Shown here piece by piece: positions 6,037-10,516 of a stretch of DNA of 10,516 nucleotides. The notes below the pieces were generated by a model that saw nothing but the letters and a program-made list of their open reading frames with translations, did no database searches and was not told where the DNA came from. Each line of letters starts with the position of its first letter. Position 1 is the stretch's first letter. The position numbers and the translations under genes were made by a program. The DNA is from Tannerella sp. (GTDB lineage Bacteria; Bacteroidota; Bacteroidia; Bacteroidales; Tannerellaceae), in assembly GCA_031275525.1 (NCBI GenBank), contig JAISOP010000167.1, positions 1 through 10,516 of the forward strand, read 5' to 3'.

Positions 6037-9000
6037 TCAAAGTCCTATTCCGATGTTCAGCCCAAAGGTTTGCTGTGTCGGGTTGGGTGAAAATTCGATA
6101 TACGAATTGGTACCCATAGCCGATTCCGGATCCAGGTTGGGCAGCGTCTTGTATAAGTACCACAAGTTACGGGCAAACAGGGTGACGCGGAGGTTCTGCA
6201 CGAACAGTTTCCGGGCCACCTTGCGCGGAGCGGTGTAGGTTAACCCGATTTCACGCACCTTGATGTAGTCGTTTTTGAACTTGCTGTCCACCGCATTCAT
6301 CGTTTCATTCGTCCAACGGGCGTAACTGCTGTAATACTCGGGTGCGGATACGATCTGCGTATTGGGCGTATAGGTTGTATTCCCGTTTTCCACCCGTTCC
6401 ACCACGCCCGGCAGGATCAGGCCGTCATGATAAACGTGCTGGTCCTTCGATTCGGCCGGCGCCGACTGGTCATGCTGCCAAGCCACCTTTTCATTGTTGG
6501 CATTGATATAGTAGGCCATACCGCCGTGCGCTTCGTCGCGATACTGCATGGACTCCATGCTGATGCCGTTGTAGAGCATCCAGTAGTTGGTCCACGAGAA
6601 CAGGGTGGCGCCGAATTTGTAGTCAAACACGAGGTTGAGCGAAAAATCCTTGTAGGTCAGATCCGTGGTCAAGCCTCCCAGGAAATCGGGAAAGACGTTT
6701 CCCATCTTCGACAGGTTTTTGTCGTCGAGCGAATAGGAGGCGCCGGAGACAATCCGCTGTCCGTCGGGCGAGAGCCGTACGGCATGTCCCCAGATGTCCC
6801 CCACGCGCTGTCCTTCACGAGCCTGCACATAAGTCTGTCCCCCTATATCGTACACATTTTTCTGCGTAATACCGGGATAGAGTTTCTTGATTTTGGAATA
6901 CTGGTTGGCCGTGTTGAAGATCACATTCCACCGGAAATCCTTCGTCAGCACAGGCGTACCTTTCAATTGCAGTTCATATCCCCAGTTCTGCACGTTCCCG
7001 GCATTAATTTTGATTTCCGTAGCGCCGGTCACCTGCGAAAGGGGGATCGCCATAATCTGGTCATAGATATTATTCGTATAGAACGACGCGTCCAGGCCTA
7101 AACGCGCTTCGGGGAAGAAGAGCACGTCGAAACCGACTTCCAGTTCCCGTTTCCGTTCAGGTTTCAACGCCCCGGCAAACAAACTGCTCTGGGCTTCGAC
7201 CTTGTAGGCATCCGTCCCGTTCAGTTTGCTGGAGGTGTAGCTCTGGAAAGCATAATGCGCCGTGGGAGCTTCGCGCCCGACGTCGGCAAATGACATGCGG
7301 ACTTTGGCGAACTGCATCTCCGGCACGCGGACGTATTTCGACAGAATCCACGTCAGGGCGGCGCCCGGGTAGAAATAGGAATTGTTTTCCACAGGCAACG
7401 TCGAGGACCAGTCGTTACGCCCGTTCAGTTCCAGGTAAATCCCGTCGTCCCACGACAAGGTAGCTACCCCCAGCAGGGAATACATGCTGGTGGCGTAGAA
7501 AGTATTGTTCAACACCTTGTCCCAGGATCCGGCAGACGGCCAGTTCGAGGGATCCTGGTTCTTGATATGGAACCAGTCCGGATACAACAAGTTGCCTTCC
7601 GTCCCGGTATAGATGGTATTTTCCTTCAACGACCGGTACAACGGCCCCCCATAGATGTGAACGCCCAGGCGATCGTTCGCAAACGGCTTCTCGAAATTCA
7701 AGAAGGCCCGATACTCCTGCACCTTCGTATTCCTCCGTTCAAAGCCATATTTACCGCCGTTGATCTGGGGATACACCTGGGTGACGCCCAACTGGGTGGT
7801 GTAGTCAATGTCGGTGTAGTCGATTCCGGCATAGCCTATGAAATAGACCTCGTTCGTGAAATGGATCGTAGGCTTCACCGAGGCCACCATGTGAAACTTG
7901 TCGTCCGTTTCGCGGTTCCGGTCCCGGTCCCAGAATCCGCCCAGATATTCCTTCAGGTAATAATACCCCGTCGGCCAGCCGCGAGCCTCCAGGTTGGTTT
8001 TGTAGCCATAGTTCCGGTCCTCGGGATCCGTGATTTTGTAATATTCCTTGAACTCATTGTAGGGCACGTCGCGCTGGAAACCCTGTACCATGTTATTGGT
8101 TTGCCCCATACGGTTGACCGTATTGATAAAGTAGATGTTGGAATTGACGTCCACGCTGACCCGTTTGGAAGGTTTCAGTGTCGAGGCAAAGCTGATGGAA
8201 TTCTTCTTCTGGCTAAAATTGTCCTGGATACCCTGGTAGTCATAGTAGGTATACCCCAGGCGGGCATTCCCGAAACCGCCGTTGCCGGCAATGGCAAAGG
8301 TCGCCTGGTTGGAAAAACCGGTTCTGAAATTGGACATAAAAGCGTCGCTGCCGCCGTTGGCAATCCCTGTTCCCTCCGCCAGGTAGGGTCTCACCTGGCC
8401 GTCGTACCAGTAGATATCCTCCCCGTTGAACGCCGGCCCGAAGTTGCGCTGCGAGGTGAGCGCTTTCCCGTAAGTCCGCCCCCCGATCTCGATCGTTTCC
8501 CGCGTCTCGTAGGGAGAAGTCCCCGGCCCGTAGGTGTTCTGGAACTGCATATACGTTTTCGGCTGTTCGATGGTGCTTTGGTAACTAAAGTCAATGCCCA
8601 GCCCCTGCTTGTCCTTGCCGCTCTTGGTGGTAATCAAAACGACCCCGTTGGCCCCCTGGCTGCCGTACAGTACGGAAGCTTTGGCGCCCTTCAGGATGTC
8701 CATCGACTCAATATCTTCGGGATTGAGGTCATTGATTCCGGAGCCGTAGTCATACGTTCGGTTGTTCACCCCAAAACCCGACTCCTCGTCAAAGATAGGC
8801 GTACCGTCCACCACAAACAGCGGTCGTGTCTTGGCCGAACTCTCCAGGCCGGCCGCCGCCCGGATTTTGAAGTCAATCCCGCCCGTAGGCCCCGAAGCGC
8901 CCTGGCGGAGCGTGACCCCGGACACCTTTCCATAGAGCGACTGGATCGGGTTCATCGCCACCCCGCTTACGGTTAGTTCCTTGGCCGAGACGCTGCTGAT

Positions 9001-9546
9001 CGAATAACCCAGCGTCTTCAACTCGCGCTTCTGTCCGAAGGCGGTCACCACCACCTCATCCATCATCTGGGTATCCTCAACCAGCAGAATGTCCAGGCTA
9101 CTCCGGTCGCCAACGGCTATTTCCTGCGTATGATACCCGATAAAAGAAACCACCAGCGTGGCGCCGGGCAACACGTTGAGCGAAAACCGGCCATTCGCGT
9201 CGGTAATCGTACCATTGGTTGTTCCCTTCTCCATAATATTGGCGCCCACCACCTCGCCACTGGCATCGGTCACCGTGCCGGCGATGCTCCTCCTGTCCTG
9301 CTGCCGTTCCGGAAGATATTCCGGCGCCACAGAAGCGGACAACTGCTTTTCACTCCGCTCTTCCATTTCACCGACCACCTCCCTGGTGGACACCTCCGCG
9401 AAACGGGAAGCAAGTTCCGTCTCCGGGGAATACGTCATGCCGGCCATCGCCGCGCCTGTCCCGGTACACATCATAAAAGCCCATATTAGTTTTCTAACCG
9501 TATATTTGAATGTGGGCATTTGAAAAAAAGATATTTCATGTTTCAT
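6037..9546 (-). CDS. susC: SusC/RagA family TonB-dependent outer membrane transporter
   Basis: A 1169-residue TonB-dependent transporter. A signal peptide (about residues 1-35, ending TGTGAAMA) is followed by a short segment resembling the first part of an STN domain (FAEVSTREVVGEMEERSE, 49-66). After that comes QQDRRSIAGTVTDA, which opens a carboxypeptidase-regulatory-like beta-sandwich (about 87-160, with FSLNVLPGATLVVSFIGYH). The TonB box is DEVVVTAFG (163-171). The plug runs to about residue 308, with PLFVVDG, DIESMDILKGAKASVLYG and ANGVVLITTKSG. The remainder is the 22-strand barrel, ending GLNIGIGL. It should import substrate captured by the SusD lipoprotein, powered by TonB-ExbBD. The start at 9546 places ten residues before a second Met (9519); either gives a usable signal peptide. 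No canonical TAnnTTTG promoter is seen upstream on this strand, so a dedicated regulator is likely. No hydrolase or sensor gene is present beside it. Confidence 0.95.
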   Translation of the reverse strand: MKHEISFFQMPTFKYTVRKLIWAFMMCTGTGAAMAGMTYSPETELASRFAEVSTREVVGEMEERSEKQLSASVAPEYLPERQQDRRSIAGTVTDASGEVVGANIMEKGTTNGTITDANGRFSLNVLPGATLVVSFIGYHTQEIAVGDRSSLDILLVEDTQMMDEVVVTAFGQKRELKTLGYSISSVSAKELTVSGVAMNPIQSLYGKVSGVTLRQGASGPTGGIDFKIRAAAGLESSAKTRPLFVVDGTPIFDEESGFGVNNRTYDYGSGINDLNPEDIESMDILKGAKASVLYGSQGANGVVLITTKSGKDKQGLGIDFSYQSTIEQPKTYMQFQNTYGPGTSPYETRETIEIGGRTYGKALTSQRNFGPAFNGEDIYWYDGQVRPYLAEGTGIANGGSDAFMSNFRTGFSNQATFAIAGNGGFGNARLGYTYYDYQGIQDNFSQKKNSISFASTLKPSKRVSVDVNSNIYFINTVNRMGQTNNMVQGFQRDVPYNEFKEYYKITDPEDRNYGYKTNLEARGWPTGYYYLKEYLGGFWDRDRNRETDDKFHMVASVKPTIHFTNEVYFIGYAGIDYTDIDYTTQLGVTQVYPQINGGKYGFERRNTKVQEYRAFLNFEKPFANDRLGVHIYGGPLYRSLKENTIYTGTEGNLLYPDWFHIKNQDPSNWPSAGSWDKVLNNTFYATSMYSLLGVATLSWDDGIYLELNGRNDWSSTLPVENNSYFYPGAALTWILSKYVRVPEMQFAKVRMSFADVGREAPTAHYAFQSYTSSKLNGTDAYKVEAQSSLFAGALKPERKRELEVGFDVLFFPEARLGLDASFYTNNIYDQIMAIPLSQVTGATEIKINAGNVQNWGYELQLKGTPVLTKDFRWNVIFNTANQYSKIKKLYPGITQKNVYDIGGQTYVQAREGQRVGDIWGHAVRLSPDGQRIVSGASYSLDDKNLSKMGNVFPDFLGGLTTDLTYKDFSLNLVFDYKFGATLFSWTNYWMLYNGISMESMQYRDEAHGGMAYYINANNEKVAWQHDQSAPAESKDQHVYHDGLILPGVVERVENGNTTYTPNTQIVSAPEYYSSYARWTNETMNAVDSKFKNDYIKVREIGLTYTAPRKVARKLFVQNLRVTLFARNLWYLYKTLPNLDPESAMGTNSYIEFSPNPTQQTFGLNIGIGL
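9501..9508 (+). promoter_or_regulatory. Possible plus-strand -7 element antisense to the start of susC
   Basis: TATATTTG is an exact TAnnTTTG match on the plus strand, about 40 bases inside the susC coding region. It also encodes part of FKYTV on the other strand, so the match may be accidental. No TTTG is found at the expected -33 distance. Its interest comes only from the plus-strand terminator located 150 bases downstream. Confidence 0.3.
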
Positions 9547-9695
9547 CTAATCACTGATTTAATTTATTAATAACTTAATTGATATACTCCCGGTGAAAAT
9601 CATCCCCCCCTTTCTATTCCTTCAACATTTACACTTCAGGAAGCGATTCATCCTCACCGGACGGACGGCATAAACGGTAGCGTCCGTTTTTTTTT
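9515..9695 (+). ncRNA. Candidate cis-antisense small RNA over the susC start and leader
   Basis: Inferred from two plus-strand signals: TATATTTG at 9501-9508 and an intrinsic-terminator-like hairpin with nine T residues at 9661-9695. A transcript between them would be about 180 bases and complementary to the susC ribosome-binding region and leader. Cis-antisense RNAs repressing susC-type genes (for example DonS in Bacteroides fragilis) are an established theme. There is no open reading frame of note on this strand here. It remains a prediction: the -33 element is missing. Confidence 0.3.
9661..9695 (+). terminator. Intrinsic-terminator-like hairpin, plus strand, upstream of susC
   Basis: ACGGACG (9661-9667) pairs with CGTCCGT (9681-9687) over a 13-base loop and runs into T9 (9687-9695). 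This geometry is correct only for plus-strand transcription, yet no plus-strand gene precedes it. In the minus-strand susC leader the same bases form a stem preceded by A9. Confidence 0.6.
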
Positions 9696-9970
9696 CCGAT
9701 ACTTGTACAATATTCTTTCTTATTCCATAGGCGTTTTATTTTAAAGGGTTCATAGCTATAAAAATATTCCGCTCCACTCGCGCAGACGGGGCCGTCAGCA
9801 GGGAATGTGCTGCGCTGAACGGTTCGACGCTTGTATCTATCTTCCTCGGATGGTTCCAGAGATATATTATTTTCAAATCCGCCGTAAAAGTATTCATTAT
9901 TCCGGCAGCGACGGGATAATTTCTGATTTATTATTGATCATTAACGACCCCGTTCAAGGATTCAGGCCCT
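9696..9970. other. Upstream region of susC without recognisable gene
   Basis: About 275 bases with no convincing reading frame, RNA gene or consensus promoter on either strand. A 61-codon plus-strand frame (9805-9990) lacks family features. The susC promoter and any regulator binding site should fall in or just below this stretch, but I cannot point to them. Confidence 0.5.
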
Positions 9971-9973
9971 CCG

Positions 9974-10021
9974 GTTCGCAACGCGAATAAATAATTGGAA
10001 TCAATTGTTCGCAACGCGAAC
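9974..10021. repeat. Paired TTCGCAACGCGAA hairpin repeats
   Basis: TTCGCAACGCGAA occurs at 9975-9987 and 10008-10020, 33 bases apart. Each copy is itself an inverted repeat (GTTCGC, loop AAC, GCGAAC in the second). Between them sits AATTG-GAAT-CAATT (9993-10006), a further small inverted repeat. The arrangement suggests an extragenic palindromic element. Confidence 0.8.
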
Positions 10022-10063
10022 AAACATGGAAAGACATTCAGGTAACCCTGTGACCGACGCTCC

Positions 10064-10099
10064 GCCCCCCCCTCCCCTTGTGGGGAGGGAGTCGGGGGG
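10064..10099. repeat. C/G-run palindrome (CCCTCCCC-TTGT-GGGGAGGG)
   Basis: CCCTCCCC at 10070-10077 pairs with GGGGAGGG at 10082-10089 around TTGT. It is flanked by a C run (10064-10069) and a G run (10094-10099) that could extend the stem. In one minus-strand frame it spells PPTPSPQGEGG, a phrase I associate with spurious ORFs made by such extragenic palindromes. Confidence 0.75.
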
Positions 10100-10152
10100 A
10101 GAGGTTTATAATTTTGTACAAGATCGGTTCCGTGGAGTTCAGTTCCCCGGGG

Positions 10153-10188
10153 CCTAAAAGCCCTAAAAGCCCTAAAAGCCCCCAAAGC
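10153..10188. repeat. Tandem 9-mer array (CCTAAAAGC)
   Basis: Three perfect copies of CCTAAAAGC (10153-10161, 10162-10170, 10171-10179) and a degenerate fourth (10180-10188). The period of nine keeps any frame open, which is why PKS or FRA tripeptides repeat in the shadow frames. Confidence 0.9.
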
Positions 10189-10203
10189 TTCGCTCCACAC
10201 CTG

Positions 10204-10308
10204 TCACTTTCTCAGCGTAAACGCCGGATGATCATTAAAATCATCGTAGAGCGGTTGCAGTGGCGTAAGGTCATCGTACCGCCTGTCGTCGCCGAGGGCG
10301 GTGAGCCG
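10204..10308 (-). pseudogene. Possible C-terminal gene fragment
   Basis: A minus-strand frame of 34 residues with protein-like character (LTALGDDRRYDDLTPL, then QPLYDDFNDHPAFTLRK) ends at a TGA at 10204-10206. A TAA at 10309-10311 blocks it upstream, and it has no start codon. It could be the tail of a gene lost when the neighbouring repeats invaded. Alternatively, the plus-strand frame through the same bases (ending EGKASKY, stop at 10339) might be the coding one. No family is recognised. Confidence 0.2.
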
Positions 10309-10337
10309 TTAAGCAGCGAAGGGAAGGCGTCAAAATA

Positions 10338-10407
10338 TTAGCGGTTAGTGGTTAGTGGTTAGTGGGCGAATTTTCACTCACCACTCACCACTCACCGCTA
10401 ACCACTA
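10338..10407. repeat. Opposed heptamer arrays (GGTTAGT x3 / CACTCAC x3)
   Basis: GGTTAGT is repeated three times at 10343-10363. CACTCAC is repeated three times at 10375-10395, followed by CGCTAACCACTA. The two arrays are near inverse complements, with one mismatch per heptamer, separated by about 10 AT-rich bases, so a long imperfect hairpin can form. Confidence 0.85.
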
Positions 10408-10430
10408 TTTTCCGGCCTTTGTCTGAACTG

Positions 10431-10475
10431 TGATTTATATGATTTGTATGATTTATAGGATTGGAATGATTTTTG
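10431..10475. repeat. AT-rich 9-mer tandem array (TGATTTATA)
   Basis: Five contiguous nonamers: TGATTTATA, TGATTTGTA, TGATTTATA, GGATTGGAA and TGATTTTTG. The last two are also part of the left arm of a long inverted repeat. Confidence 0.75.
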
Positions 10476-10510
10476 TGAGGGCCATAATGAATCAACAAAT
10501 CATTCCAATC
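10459..10510. repeat. 14-bp perfect inverted repeat at the window edge
   Basis: GATTGGAATGATTT (10459-10472) is the exact reverse complement of 10497-10510, with a 24-base spacer. The sequence continues outside the window, so this may be the edge of a larger repeat or element. No transposase is seen. Confidence 0.8.
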
Positions 10511-10516
10511 ACATCA

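Noticed and set aside
7567..8976. A 469-codon plus-strand open frame opposite susC
   Set aside because: It is the antisense shadow of a well-supported SusC coding region; the translation shows no domain and its openness follows from the codon pattern of the other strand. The same applies to frames at 4777-6090 and 890-1738.
9805..9990. A 61-codon plus-strand frame upstream of susC
   Set aside because: No family features, no promoter, and it runs into the TTCGCAACGCGAA repeat; most likely fortuitous.
9940..9990. Possible tRNA-like segment (GTTCAAGGATTC)
   Set aside because: No acceptor stem, anticodon arm or CCA-side pairing could be built around it.
10078..10341. An 87-codon plus-strand frame across the repeat cluster
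   Set aside because: Its middle is the translation of the 9-mer array (PKSPKSP) and its start lies in the C/G palindrome; a repeat-made frame rather than a gene, although its last third is discussed as a possible fragment.
9970..10516. Possible CRISPR array among the right-hand repeats
   Set aside because: The units are 7-13 bases long, tandem or only paired, with no regular spacers and no cas genes.

Overview
The window looks like a chromosomal segment of a member of the Bacteroidales (Bacteroidota). The case rests on a complete SusC/SusD pair, a SusD lipoprotein with an acidic stretch after its lipid-bearing cysteine, promoter elements of the Bacteroidota type (TAnnTTTG), and the pairing of a DEDDy exonuclease with an RlmI-type methyltransferase. 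The genus cannot be fixed from the sequence alone. All confidently recognised genes lie on the minus strand.

Layout from left to right. Positions 1-526 hold only short plus-strand reading frames: one carries an in-frame 42-bp tandem duplication, and a second, helical C-terminal-looking frame lacks a normal start. Positions 527-2292 (minus) hold a tight housekeeping operon: a DEDDy 3'-5' exonuclease followed, with a 4-nt ATGA overlap, by a full-length RlmI-like rRNA methyltransferase. Its probable promoter is at 2687-2694. The leader between contains a small basic ORF of doubtful status that also overlaps the exonuclease start by ATGA. Positions 2754-3861 (minus) hold a visibly AT-richer two-gene unit: a CDP-alcohol phosphatidyltransferase family membrane enzyme and a GtrA-family four-helix membrane protein, overlapping by 50 bp, with a promoter candidate at 4060-4067. 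Positions 4207-9546 (minus) hold a SusC/RagA TonB-dependent transporter and its SusD/RagB surface lipoprotein, 33 bp apart, ending at a perfect 15-bp hairpin.

Positions 9547-10516 have no convincing gene. The part nearest susC has a plus-strand terminator-like hairpin with nine T residues. Together with a TATATTTG element inside the start of susC, it could bound a short antisense RNA over the susC leader, as known for other Bacteroides polysaccharide loci. From about 9970 onward there is a dense run of unrelated short repeats (hairpin pairs, a 9-mer array, heptamer arrays, an AT-rich 9-mer array and a 14-bp inverted repeat) plus a possible gene fragment.

Functionally, SusC and SusD should form one outer-membrane uptake complex of unknown substrate; no hydrolase, sensor or sigma/anti-sigma gene is visible beside it. 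The SusC N-terminus appears to keep only the first part of an STN signalling domain. The CDP-alcohol phosphatidyltransferase and GtrA proteins probably act together in envelope lipid or glycan metabolism. The exonuclease and methyltransferase are RNA/DNA housekeeping genes. I do not see a clear new defence or mobile system; the most interesting points are the candidate antisense RNA, the truncated STN and the repeat cluster.
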